DNA from: a virus
Length of the DNA stretch: 26,134 bases
Strand: one strand, 5' to 3'
Virus record (IMG/VR): IMGVR_UViG_3300027861_000176
Coordinates: 1-26,134 of that record
Of this stretch, positions 6,153 to 14,301 are shown one piece after another. The position numbers and the translations under genes are program-made. The notes beneath the pieces were generated by a model. That model worked only from the letters and a program-made list of their open reading frames with translations, ran no database searches and was not told the DNA's origin. Every line of letters begins with the position of its first letter. Position 1 is the first letter of the stretch.

Positions 6153-8584
6153 AAGACGTAAAGATAAATATATCATCCGCAGGGTTTCCAAGTCAATTTG
6201 TATCTGATTCTGAAAAGTCTACTGATGAATTTGGACTACAGATAGGTCAAGCTATTCAATACGAGTGGTTCAGAAGAGACGGAAGTAGTTGTAGGTATTA
6301 TAATCGTTGGGGTGAATTCAACAGACTAAGATTATATGCACGAGGAGAGCAACCTACAGGTAAATATAAAAACGAATTAGCAGTAGATGGTGACTTGTCT
6401 TATCTAAATTTAGATTGGTCCATTGTTCCTATACTACCTAAGTTTGTAGATATTATTGTAAATGGAATGCAGGACCGTGAGTTTGAGCCTAAGGCTTACG
6501 CTCAGGATGCTATGTCTCAGTCTAGGAGAAGTAAGTATCAGCAGATGGTTGAGGGTCAGATGTTGGCAAAGCCAATGCTTGAGACTATACAGCAGAAGAC
6601 TGGAGTGAATCCTTTTACAGTAAGTCCTGATGAACTACCTAATAGTGACGAGGAGTTGAAACTTTATATGCAGCTTAACTATAAGCCTGCAATAGAGATT
6701 GCTGAAGAGGAAGCTATAAGTACTCTTTTCGAAAGCAACAAGTATGACGATATACGTAAGCAGATAGACTATGACTTAACTGTATTGGGTATGTCAGTTG
6801 CAAAGCACGAATTCCAAGCAGGTGATGGAGTAAAGATTAATTATGTCGATCCTGCAAACGTTGTTCACAGCTACACTGAGGACCCACACTTCAAGGATTG
6901 TTTTTACTGGGGAGAGATAAAGACTGTTCCTATTACTGAACTTGTAAAGATTGACACTTCACTAACTAATGAAGACTTAGAGGAGATATCACAATACTCT
7001 CAGAGTTGGTATGACTATTATAATACTGCTCAGTACTATCAGAATGATATATTCTACAAGGATACGGCAACACTAATGTACTTTAACTACAAGACTACTA
7101 AGAAGGTAGTATATAAAAGAAAGGTTAAGGACAATGGTAACGTCAGTATGATTGAGAAGGACGATACGTTTAACCCACCTGCTGAGATGCAGGAAGAAGG
7201 AAACTTCGAAAAGGTATCTAAGACTATTGATGTATGGTATGAGGGAGTTATGGTTATGGGTACTAACATAATCCTCAAGTGGGACTTGATGGAGAATATG
7301 GTTAGACCACAGTCTGCTACTCAGCACGCTATACCTAACTACGTAGCTGTAGCACCAAGAATGTACAAGGGTGTGATTGAATCACAGCTAAGAAGAATGA
7401 TTCCATTCGCAGACCTTATACAAATTACACACCTCAAGTTGCAACAAGTTATTGCACGAGTTGTTCCGGACGGTGTATTCATTGATGCCGATGGACTTAA
7501 CGAGGTAGACCTCGGTACGGGTAATGCATACAATCCTGAGGATGCTTTGAGACTTTACTTCCAAACTGGTTCCGTAATTGGTCGAAGCTATACCCAAGAG
7601 GGTGATTACAACCAAGGTAAAGTTCCTATCAAGGAACTACAGTCTTCTTCAGGATCAAGCAAGACACAGATGTTATTGGCTAACTATAACCACTACTTAA
7701 ACCAAATCAGAACTGTAACTGGTCTGAACGAGGCGAGAGATGGTAGTATGCCAGACCCTAATTCTTTAGTTGGTCTACAGAAGATGGCAGCACTAAACTC
7801 AAACGTAGCTACAAGACATATACTTGATGGTAGTCTTTATATATATAAGAGTTTGGCTGAGGCTATGACATATAGAATAGCTGATATATTACAGTACGCT
7901 GATTTCAAGGATGAGTTTATAAACCAAATTGGTAAGTACAACGTATCTATACTTAATGATATCAATGATCTGTACATCTATGACTTTGGTATATTTATAG
8001 AGTTGTCACCAGATGAGGAGCAGAGACAGATGCTTGAGCAGAATATTCAGATGGCTTTATCCAAGGGTGACATAAACCTTGAGGATGCAATTGATATTCG
8101 AGAGTTGAAGAATATGAAACTTGCTAATCAATTACTAAAGCTTAAGAGAGTTTCTAAGCAGGACAGAGAAGAGAAGATGGCTATGCAACAGCAGGCAATG
8201 CAATCTCAACAACAGATTCAGTCTCAGCAGATGGCGGCACAGGTTGCACAGCAGAAGCTTCAGATGGAGACACAGGCTAAGATGCAGTTTAAGCAGGCTG
8301 ACATAGCGTTCGAGATTGAGAAGATGAAGGCTGAGGCAGACTTGAAGTCTAGGTTGATGCAGCAAGAGTTTGACTTAAATATTCAGTTGAGAGCGATGGA
8401 TGCTCAGGCATTACAGAGCAGAGAAGACCAAAGAGAAAAAGCAAAGTCAAATAGAATAAGTCAAGCTAACACTGAGCAGTCTAAAATGATTACGCAGCGT
8501 AAGAACAACCTACCACCTATATCATTTGAATCAAATGAAGATAGTTTGGATGGCTTTGATTTAGCTGAGTTTAACCCTAGATAG
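6149..8584 (+). CDS. Portal protein
   Basis: An 811-residue portal: the dodecameric ring at one capsid vertex through which TerL pumps DNA and onto which the tail assembles. Its start overlaps the TerL stop (atga). The large alpha/beta body carries portal-type helices around residues ~405-440 (MYKGVIESQLRRMIPFADLI, HLKLQQVIARVVPDGVFIDA) and the SSGSSKTQMLLANYNHYLN / VTGLNEARDGSMPDPNSLVG region (~490-550). Residues ~660-770 form a Gln/Met/Ala-rich coiled coil, as expected for a barrel or crown extension projecting into the head. Length and position after TerL match crAss-like portals. The tail (SLDGFDLAEFNPR) is acidic and outside the coiled coil. Confidence is high. Confidence 0.92.
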   Translation: MKDVKINISSAGFPSQFVSDSEKSTDEFGLQIGQAIQYEWFRRDGSSCRYYNRWGEFNRLRLYARGEQPTGKYKNELAVDGDLSYLNLDWSIVPILPKFVDIIVNGMQDREFEPKAYAQDAMSQSRRSKYQQMVEGQMLAKPMLETIQQKTGVNPFTVSPDELPNSDEELKLYMQLNYKPAIEIAEEEAISTLFESNKYDDIRKQIDYDLTVLGMSVAKHEFQAGDGVKINYVDPANVVHSYTEDPHFKDCFYWGEIKTVPITELVKIDTSLTNEDLEEISQYSQSWYDYYNTAQYYQNDIFYKDTATLMYFNYKTTKKVVYKRKVKDNGNVSMIEKDDTFNPPAEMQEEGNFEKVSKTIDVWYEGVMVMGTNIILKWDLMENMVRPQSATQHAIPNYVAVAPRMYKGVIESQLRRMIPFADLIQITHLKLQQVIARVVPDGVFIDADGLNEVDLGTGNAYNPEDALRLYFQTGSVIGRSYTQEGDYNQGKVPIKELQSSSGSSKTQMLLANYNHYLNQIRTVTGLNEARDGSMPDPNSLVGLQKMAALNSNVATRHILDGSLYIYKSLAEAMTYRIADILQYADFKDEFINQIGKYNVSILNDINDLYIYDFGIFIELSPDEEQRQMLEQNIQMALSKGDINLEDAIDIRELKNMKLANQLLKLKRVSKQDREEKMAMQQQAMQSQQQIQSQQMAAQVAQQKLQMETQAKMQFKQADIAFEIEKMKAEADLKSRLMQQEFDLNIQLRAMDAQALQSREDQREKAKSNRISQANTEQSKMITQRKNNLPPISFESNEDSLDGFDLAEFNPR

Positions 8585-8585
8585 T

Positions 8586-8906
8586 ATGCCTACAATTAAA
8601 AGAAGAAGAAAGAATAATTTAAGAAACCTTGAAAGAAATAAGTCAGGTAGAAATGCTACTGTCAAAATGGCTACATATAGTGGTAATGATAAACACTATG
8701 CTGCACCAACTATTACATTTAAAGGTAAAGAAAAAGCTAAACCTCAAACTTTTAAACAAGCATTAGATGCAGGTGAGGTTTATGAATTTAAGTCAAAGAA
8801 AAAAGCTGAAAGATTTGCAGCAGGTTCTTGGAAAAAAGGAAAGGCAAAAAGAGAGGCTATGAAAGCTTATAGACAGAAAAATAAAGTAATACGCAATCCT
8901 AGATAG
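8586..8906 (+). CDS. Small, very basic protein between portal and scaffold (106 aa)
   Basis: A 106-residue protein starting one nt after the portal stop. It is extremely Lys/Arg-rich at both ends (IKRRRKNNLRNLERNKSGRN near the start, WKKGKAKREAMKAYRQKNK near the end), with a neutral middle (NDKHYAAPTITFKGK). There are no cysteines, signal peptide or membrane segment. The charge suggests nucleic-acid contact or neutralisation of the acidic scaffold, for instance a head-internal protein, but I do not recognise a characterised family. Arg codons are AGA-dominated, unlike the nearby capsid gene. Confidence 0.75.
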   Translation: MPTIKRRRKNNLRNLERNKSGRNATVKMATYSGNDKHYAAPTITFKGKEKAKPQTFKQALDAGEVYEFKSKKKAERFAAGSWKKGKAKREAMKAYRQKNKVIRNPR

Positions 8907-8933
8907 TGGTCAAAAACAGTAATATTTTTTGTT

Positions 8934-8941
8934 TAACTTTG
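8934..8941 (+). promoter_or_regulatory. Bacteroidota-type -7 box (TAACTTTG) before scaffold gene
   Basis: TAACTTTG matches the Bacteroidota sigma-A -7 consensus TAnnTTTG. It lies in the 56-nt intergenic gap, 22 nt before the scaffold ATG, giving an A/T-rich leader of roughly 15 nt. I find no convincing -33 TTG at the expected distance. Placement before the scaffold/capsid pair suggests a separate promoter for these highly needed proteins. Confidence 0.5.
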
Positions 8942-8962
8942 TAAAAATTAAATTAAATACAT

Positions 8963-10084
8963 ATGGAATTCAAGGTAAAAGAAGTAAGTGGCGTTGAGGA
9001 GAAGTCGGTTCAACAGGTTGAACAAGAACTACTTGACAAGCACAAAGAAGAATTTGAAGAAACAATTTCAGATGATACAGAGTCTAAAGAGACTGTGGAT
9101 TTATCTGATAACATAGAAATAAATCAGCAAGAGGAATCTGTTGATGCTCCGTCCCCAGAGTTAAGTGAGGAAGACGTTCTTAAATTTATTGGTAATAGAT
9201 ACGGAAAAGAGATCACATCGCTTGATGAATTGAATCAAGTAAGGGAAGAGCAGGAACCTCTGCCTGAGGATGTCTCTAAGTATCTACAGTACAAAAAAGA
9301 AACAGGTCGTGGATTCGAGGACTTTGCAAAGTTGCAAAAGAATTACGATGAAATGGACACTGATAAACTGCTAAGAGAATATCTTACTGCTACTGAGAAA
9401 GGCTTAGATGCCGAAGACATCGAGGACTTGATGGAGGATTATTCATACGATGAAGACCTTGATGACGAGAAAGATATCAGAAAGATTAAACTAGCAAAGA
9501 AAAAGACTATTGCAAAAGCCAAGGACTATTTTGTTCAGCAACAGGAAAAGTACAAAGTCCCTCTTGAGTCGAGAAGGGATTCAGTTTCTGAAGATGAATT
9601 AAAAGAAGACGAGGAATATAAGCAGTATATAGCTAACGCTAAGACCATTCAAGAACAAAACGCTCGTAAGAGTGAGGTGTTTATGGAAAAGACGAATAAT
9701 GTATTCAATGAGTTCAAAGGTTTTGAGTTCAATATTGACGACAACAAAATCGTATTTTCACCGGGTGATGCTGAAGAGATCAAGAAGAGTCAATTAGACC
9801 CCAACAATTTTGTTTCAAAATTCTTGGATGAAGATGGGATGATGAAGGATGCTGAAGGTTACCACAGGTCACTAGCAATGGCGATGAACCCTGAAAAGTT
9901 TGCCAAGTTCTTTTATGAGCAAGGTAAATCGTCTGCTGCCGATGAGCAAATGAAGAAGTTAAAAAATATTAATATGACTACTCGTAATGCTCCAGAGGTA
10001 TCAAGTACAACTTCAGGTGTTCAAATTAAATCTTTGAGTAATGACTCAGGTCGTGGCTTAAAGATAAGAAGTAGAAAAAAATAA
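8963..10084 (+). CDS. Scaffolding-type protein (acidic, 373 aa)
   Basis: A 373-residue, very acidic, helical protein directly upstream of the major capsid gene. Residues ~20-80 are Glu/Asp-rich and probably disordered. The middle is charged helix (ELNQVREEQEPLPEDVSKYL, MEDYSYDEDLDDEKDIRK, then long Lys/Glu helices). The C-terminus turns basic (GRGLKIRSRKK, 363-373). An acidic rod with a basic C-terminal capsid-binding tail, encoded next to the capsid gene, is the classic layout of internal scaffolding proteins, which guide prohead assembly and then leave or are cleaved. No protease motif is visible here. The call rests on composition and position. Confidence 0.75.
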   Translation: MEFKVKEVSGVEEKSVQQVEQELLDKHKEEFEETISDDTESKETVDLSDNIEINQQEESVDAPSPELSEEDVLKFIGNRYGKEITSLDELNQVREEQEPLPEDVSKYLQYKKETGRGFEDFAKLQKNYDEMDTDKLLREYLTATEKGLDAEDIEDLMEDYSYDEDLDDEKDIRKIKLAKKKTIAKAKDYFVQQQEKYKVPLESRRDSVSEDELKEDEEYKQYIANAKTIQEQNARKSEVFMEKTNNVFNEFKGFEFNIDDNKIVFSPGDAEEIKKSQLDPNNFVSKFLDEDGMMKDAEGYHRSLAMAMNPEKFAKFFYEQGKSSAADEQMKKLKNINMTTRNAPEVSSTTSGVQIKSLSNDSGRGLKIRSRKK

Positions 10085-10102
10085 TTTTAAAAAACAAAAA
10101 AA

Positions 10103-11518
10103 ATGTCAGTACAAAGTACACCAGGTTTTGACTTACAACCTAGCGCACAACGTGTGCCAATGAAGTCTAATTACATTACTAACTTCGATTTCTTGAACCA
10201 GTATCTTCCTGATACTTATGAGAAAGAATTCGAGCGTTACGGTAACCGAACAATTTCATCATTCTTGCGAATGGTTGGTGCAGAGATGCCATCTAACTCT
10301 GACCTTATCAAATGGGCAGAACAAGGACGTTTGCATACTAAGTATACAAACTGTACCCTAACAAGTGGAGGTGCAGCAAGTGATGAAGTTACAATTGTAG
10401 TAAATGATGCAGGTAACCCAGCTTTTACAGCAACAAACAGTATCGCTGTACGTGTTGGTCAAACTGTTATGATTTCTGATACAGCAGGAACAGGTAATGC
10501 AAAAGCAATTGTTACTGCAGTTGATTATGCAACTAAAGAAGTATCTCTTGCTTTCTATGCAGCAGCAGGAATGCCTGCAGGAACTACATTTAGTATGTTT
10601 ATCTACGGTTCTGAATTCAAGAAAGGAACAGAAGGAATGGAAAATTCTTTGGAGGCTGATGATTTCATCTTCGAAAACTCTCCAATCATCATCAAAGATA
10701 AGTATGCAGTATCAGGTTCTGATATGGCTCAAATCGGATGGGTTGAAGTAACTACTGAGAATGGAGCAAACGGATACCTTTGGTATTTGAAGTCTGAACA
10801 CGAGACTCGTCTTCGTTTCGATGACTACTTGGAAACAGCAATGATTGAAGCAGTTCCTGCTGAAGCAGGTTCAGGTGCAGCTACACAAGCTGTAAACGCT
10901 AGCGTTGGTAACAAAGGTTCAGAAGGTATCTTCTACTCTGTTGGTAACCGAGGAAACGTTTGGGCAGGTGCTAACCCAACTACTTTAGTTGAGTGGGACA
11001 CAGTTATTTCACGACTTGATAAGCAAGGAGCAATTGAGGAGAACGTAGTATTTGTTGACCGAGATTTCTCTTTCGACATTGACGATATGTTAGCTGCTCA
11101 GAATTCTTATGGTACTGATGGTACTTCTTACGGTCTTTTTGACAATGAGAAAGATATGGCTTTGAACTTAGGATTCACAGGATTCCGTAGAGGATATGAC
11201 TTCTACAAGTCTGATTGGAAATACCTAAACGATCCAACAATGCGTGGTGGTTTAGTAGGAGGTAAGGTAAGCGGACTTTTAGTTCCTGCAGGATCGACTT
11301 CAGTGTACGACCAAATTCTTGGTAAAAACGCTAAACGACCATTCTTGCACGTACGTTACCGTGCTTCTGAAACTGAAGACAGACGATACAAGTCTTGGAT
11401 TACAGGTTCAGCAGGTGGAGCAGAGACTTCAAGCTTAGATGCTATGGAGGTTCACTTCCTATCTGAAAGAGCAGTATGTACTTTAGGTGCAAATAACTTC
11501 TTCCTATTCCAAGCATAG
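10103..11518 (+). CDS. Major capsid protein (HK97-type fold)
   Basis: A 471-residue major capsid protein. The N-terminal region (FDFLNQYLPDTYEKEFERYG, then NRTISSFLRMVGAEMPSNSD) is typical of the crAss-like/marine Bacteroidota phage capsid family. Residues ~81-172 form a Val/Thr-rich beta insert (VRVGQTVMI ... FSMFIYG), probably a surface decoration. The body then continues with KDKYAVSGSDMAQIGW and a C-terminal half ending RAVCTLGANNFFLFQA. It is preceded by an A-rich leader without Shine-Dalgarno and followed by a strong terminator. Arg codons are 17 CGN to 3 AGA, the reverse of TerL, which fits very high expression. The identification is confident from position, length and conserved N-terminus. 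Confidence 0.92.
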   Translation: MSVQSTPGFDLQPSAQRVPMKSNYITNFDFLNQYLPDTYEKEFERYGNRTISSFLRMVGAEMPSNSDLIKWAEQGRLHTKYTNCTLTSGGAASDEVTIVVNDAGNPAFTATNSIAVRVGQTVMISDTAGTGNAKAIVTAVDYATKEVSLAFYAAAGMPAGTTFSMFIYGSEFKKGTEGMENSLEADDFIFENSPIIIKDKYAVSGSDMAQIGWVEVTTENGANGYLWYLKSEHETRLRFDDYLETAMIEAVPAEAGSGAATQAVNASVGNKGSEGIFYSVGNRGNVWAGANPTTLVEWDTVISRLDKQGAIEENVVFVDRDFSFDIDDMLAAQNSYGTDGTSYGLFDNEKDMALNLGFTGFRRGYDFYKSDWKYLNDPTMRGGLVGGKVSGLLVPAGSTSVYDQILGKNAKRPFLHVRYRASETEDRRYKSWITGSAGGAETSSLDAMEVHFLSERAVCTLGANNFFLFQA

Positions 11519-11531
11519 GATGACTAATACT

Positions 11532-11564
11532 GGAGGGGTGTGCAATGCACTCCTCCTTTTTTTT
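11532..11564 (+). terminator. Intrinsic terminator after the capsid gene
   Basis: A 9-bp stem pairs 11532-11540 (ggaggggtg) with 11548-11556 (cactcctcc), with one G-T pair and a 7-nt loop. Eight T follow at 11557-11564. It lies 14 nt behind the capsid stop and should limit read-through from the capsid unit into downstream genes. Confidence 0.9.
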
Positions 11565-11588
11565 AAATTCTAATTAAATTTTAATACA

Positions 11589-12341
11589 ATGAAAAGTAAA
11601 ACACAAAACAAGTTTGTAGCTAGAAACTATAAACTAACAGCAGGAGTAGCACCACTTTCTTTTATGCTACCCGTAAGACATTCAAAAAGATTTTCCTTAC
11701 TACACTTTGATGATAAGACAGGAGTCAATAGAGAACTTCGTTATGCAAGAAACCAAAAGTCTTGCTTTGTAGACGAACAAGACAATAACGCTATACTAGA
11801 GCCTGTTGTTTTTGAAGATGGATTCCTACACGTTCCAAAGGAGAACCGTATCCTTCAAGAGTTCCTTAGCTACCATCCATTAAACGGCACTAAGTTTGTT
11901 GAGATAGATGAGGCTAAAGATGCTGAGGAACAGGTTCAAGACTTAATGATAGAAGCAGATGCAATGGTTGAGGCTAAGAGCCTTTCGCTAGAGCAGTTAG
12001 AGAACGTATGTAGAGTTTTGTTTGGTACTGATACATCAAGAGTTTCAACCGCAGAGTTGAAGAGAGATGTTTTAGTATTTGCTCGTAACAATCCTTCTGA
12101 CTTCTTAGAAGTTGTAAATGACCCTGAGTTAAAGCACTTAGGAATTGTTCAAAGACTATTTGACCAATCAATACTAAAGATAAGAAAAAGCGGAAAAGAA
12201 GTTTGGTACAACACACCAAATAATAAGACAAAGATGTTGAATGTACCATTTGGTGCTGAGGCAATTGACTTAGTCGCTTCTTACCTAAAGAGTGATGACG
12301 GTCTTGATGCTTTGAAACATTTAGAAACATTGCTAGATTAA
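11589..12341 (+). CDS. Conserved phage protein of unknown function downstream of capsid gene (250 aa)
   Basis: A 250-residue protein isolated between two intrinsic terminators. The N-terminal ~110 residues look like a small beta domain (LPVRHSKRFSLLHFDD, ILEPVVFEDGFLHVPKENRI). The middle is helical and acidic (DEAKDAEEQVQDLMIEADAM), followed by a helical segment LGxDTSR-like (VLFGTDTSRVSTAELKRDVL) and a C-terminal helical part. I recall similar proteins after the capsid gene in related phages, always unassigned. It may be a head-associated or assembly protein. No catalytic signature, signal peptide or membrane segment is visible. There is no clear promoter box in the 70-nt gap, so it may depend on read-through past the capsid terminator. 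Confidence 0.75.
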   Translation: MKSKTQNKFVARNYKLTAGVAPLSFMLPVRHSKRFSLLHFDDKTGVNRELRYARNQKSCFVDEQDNNAILEPVVFEDGFLHVPKENRILQEFLSYHPLNGTKFVEIDEAKDAEEQVQDLMIEADAMVEAKSLSLEQLENVCRVLFGTDTSRVSTAELKRDVLVFARNNPSDFLEVVNDPELKHLGIVQRLFDQSILKIRKSGKEVWYNTPNNKTKMLNVPFGAEAIDLVASYLKSDDGLDALKHLETLLD

Positions 12342-12363
12342 GTAACATATAGTTTAATTAGGG

Positions 12364-12396
12364 GACCTCTTCAGAAATGAAGGGGTCTTTTTTTTT
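12364..12396 (+). terminator. Intrinsic terminator before the connector/tail cluster
   Basis: A perfect 10-bp stem (one G-T pair) joins 12364-12373 (gacctcttca) and 12378-12387 (tgaaggggtc) around a GAAA tetraloop. Nine T follow at 12388-12396. It sits 22 nt behind the preceding stop codon and directly in front of a promoter-like box at 12400. Confidence 0.92.
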
Positions 12397-12399
12397 CAT

Positions 12400-12407
12400 T
12401 ATCTTTG
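12400..12407 (+). promoter_or_regulatory. Bacteroidota-type -7 box (TATCTTTG) before connector gene
   Basis: TATCTTTG fits TAnnTTTG and lies 17 nt before ATG 12424, directly downstream of a strong terminator. The surrounding 11-mer attatctttgt is identical to one at 19698-19708, also placed just before a gene. A promoter restarting transcription after the terminator is likely. A -33 TTG is not evident. Confidence 0.6.
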
Positions 12408-12423
12408 TAGAAAAGGATTACAG

Positions 12424-13374
12424 ATGATAAATTCAGTTAGGCAAACAGTGATGTCAATTCTGAATAAGAATAATTACGGGTATATATCCCCATCAGATTT
12501 TAACTTATTCGCCAAGCAGGCTCAGTTAGATTTGTTTGAAGATTATTTTTATTCTTACAATTATCAGATAAATAAAGAGAATGGACGTAGTTCAGGTACT
12601 GGGTATGCTGATATTACAAAGGGACTAGAGGAGGTTATTGATACTTTCTCTGTAACACTTCCGTTGTTAAACTCAGCAGGGAATGAGTACTTCTTACCTT
12701 CATTGACTACTACATCGAATGATTACTACTTAATAAACAAGATACTAATTCACAACGAAAAAATAACAAACGGTACTACAGATGGTTTAAGTGGTACGAA
12801 TACTATAGTTGATTCCACTAAGGACTTTGTTGCACTTGGTGTAAACGTTGGTGATGTGGTCGGTATTGTTATAGGTGGTATAACAAAGAACTTTACTGTT
12901 CTTAGTGTAACTGCAACTGAGTTGGTTGTTAATACCAACACCATTACAGTTCAGCCGTTAGACTACTACGTATACAAAGGAGATAGCATTAAGGAGGCAG
13001 AGAAGGTTTCTAATAGTAAGATAACTATGCTGAACAACTCTATACTCACAAAGCCTAACCTCACATACCCTGCATACACAATGGAGGCGTTGGTGGCACA
13101 GGCACATCCAAATACAGTCATTGGTATTGGTCAATTAATATCTCAGTATATTAGATTCCCGTTTGTTCCTAAGTGGACGTTTGTAACGCTTACCAATGGA
13201 GAGCCTGTATTCGATCCATCTCAACCTGACTATCAGGACTTTGAGTTACCTAACGATGACGAAGTAAACTTGATATCAAAGATACTTCAGTACGCAGGTA
13301 TGTCAATAAGAGAGGTTGCAGCAGTTCAGTTCGGACAGGCACAGGATCAAGTTAATACACAAGAAGAGAAATAA
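12424..13374 (+). CDS. Head-tail connector / ring-type structural protein 1 (316 aa)
   Basis: A 316-residue protein. Its N-terminal helices (MINSVRQTVMSILNKNNYGY, ISPSDFNLFAKQAQLDLFED) are characteristic of a structural protein family that follows the capsid gene in crAss-like and relative phages, where ring proteins extend the portal into the tail. Residues ~114-187 are a separable beta insert (VDSTKDFVALGVNVGDVVGI ... DYYVYKGD). The C-terminus returns to the main fold (IGQLISQYIRFPFVPKW, LPNDDEVNLISKILQYAGMS) and ends in a Gln/Glu-rich tail. It opens a run with gaps of 2 and 1 nt to the next two genes, suggesting co-translation of connector and tail components. The exact ring position cannot be decided from sequence. 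Confidence 0.7.
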   Translation: MINSVRQTVMSILNKNNYGYISPSDFNLFAKQAQLDLFEDYFYSYNYQINKENGRSSGTGYADITKGLEEVIDTFSVTLPLLNSAGNEYFLPSLTTTSNDYYLINKILIHNEKITNGTTDGLSGTNTIVDSTKDFVALGVNVGDVVGIVIGGITKNFTVLSVTATELVVNTNTITVQPLDYYVYKGDSIKEAEKVSNSKITMLNNSILTKPNLTYPAYTMEALVAQAHPNTVIGIGQLISQYIRFPFVPKWTFVTLTNGEPVFDPSQPDYQDFELPNDDEVNLISKILQYAGMSIREVAAVQFGQAQDQVNTQEEK

Positions 13375-13376
13375 TT

Positions 13377-14300
13377 ATGAGTTATATAACACAATATCAA
13401 TACTACGAAAACGGAGGCTTACAGCCTGAAGATAAGAATTGGGGTTCATACCAGTATGTTTCTCTTGAGGATATAGTGAACAACTATATGCTTATGTATA
13501 CAGGAAACCACAGTCTTGTAAACAACGAGGAGAGATATAAAGTTTTATTCCACGCAAAGAGAGCGATTCAGGAGTTAAACTACGATGCATTCAAGGAAAT
13601 AAAGATATTGGAACTTAGTGTGTGTGACACGCTGAGATACGTTCTACCTTCTGACTACGTTAACTGGGTAAGAATATCCATATATAGAGATGGCTTACTT
13701 ATGCCACTTACTGAGAACATACAGACGAATTGGTCTTCGGCATACCTACAGGATAATGATTGCAGAATACTATTTGATGAAGATGGTAATGCACTTAAGC
13801 CTGAGTTCTCACAGCTTGATTTCGAAAGAATAAAGGGACAGAAGCAGACCATATACCTAAACCAAAACTCTGAGTACTACGGTAGAGCAGGGTGGTGTAT
13901 TGATGGTGCTTGGTACTTTGAGTATGGTATAGGAGCGAGATATGGTTTAAATACGGAGACAGCGAATGCTAACCCTACGTTTAAGATTAATCCAAAGGGA
14001 GGAGTTATAAACTTCAGTTCAGGTATGGCAGGTGAGTTATGTGTTCTTGAGTACGTATCAGACGGAATGGAGAATGGAGATGATAGCTTAGTTACTGTAA
14101 ACAAAATGTTTGAAGAGTTTGTTTACGCATACATCGAGTTTGCAATACTAAACTCAAAGCTTGGTGTACAGGAGTATATCATAGCGAGAGCAAGAAAGCG
14201 CAAGGCAGCACTTCTTAGAAATGCAAAAATCAGAATTAGTAACATACATCCCGGAAGATTATTACAGAACTTAAGGGGTAGAGATAAGTGGTTGAAGTAG
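13377..14300 (+). CDS. Connector / ring-type (tail tubular-like) structural protein 2 (307 aa)
   Basis: A 307-residue protein starting 2 nt after the previous stop. An N-terminal helical region includes RYKVLFHAKRAIQELNYDAF (~58-77). It is followed by beta-rich sequence (LPSDYVNWVRISIYRDG, PKGGVINFSSGMAGELCVLE) and C-terminal helices (FEEFVYAYIEFAILNSKLG, ARKRKAALLRNAKIRIS). The helix-beta-helix arrangement with a central 'I.FSS..AG...VLEY.SDG' strand pair is what I expect of the gp11/gp4-like ring proteins between portal and tail in podoviruses and crAss-like phages. It lies directly before the giant tail protein. Structural role likely; precise ring identity inferred. Confidence 0.7.
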   Translation: MSYITQYQYYENGGLQPEDKNWGSYQYVSLEDIVNNYMLMYTGNHSLVNNEERYKVLFHAKRAIQELNYDAFKEIKILELSVCDTLRYVLPSDYVNWVRISIYRDGLLMPLTENIQTNWSSAYLQDNDCRILFDEDGNALKPEFSQLDFERIKGQKQTIYLNQNSEYYGRAGWCIDGAWYFEYGIGARYGLNTETANANPTFKINPKGGVINFSSGMAGELCVLEYVSDGMENGDDSLVTVNKMFEEFVYAYIEFAILNSKLGVQEYIIARARKRKAALLRNAKIRISNIHPGRLLQNLRGRDKWLK

Positions 14301-14301
14301 T

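Noticed and set aside
10497-10751. 84-codon + strand ORF inside the capsid gene
   Set aside because: It lies wholly within the well-supported capsid reading frame and its translation is Leu/Gln/Ser-rich with no recognisable domain, as expected of a shadow frame.
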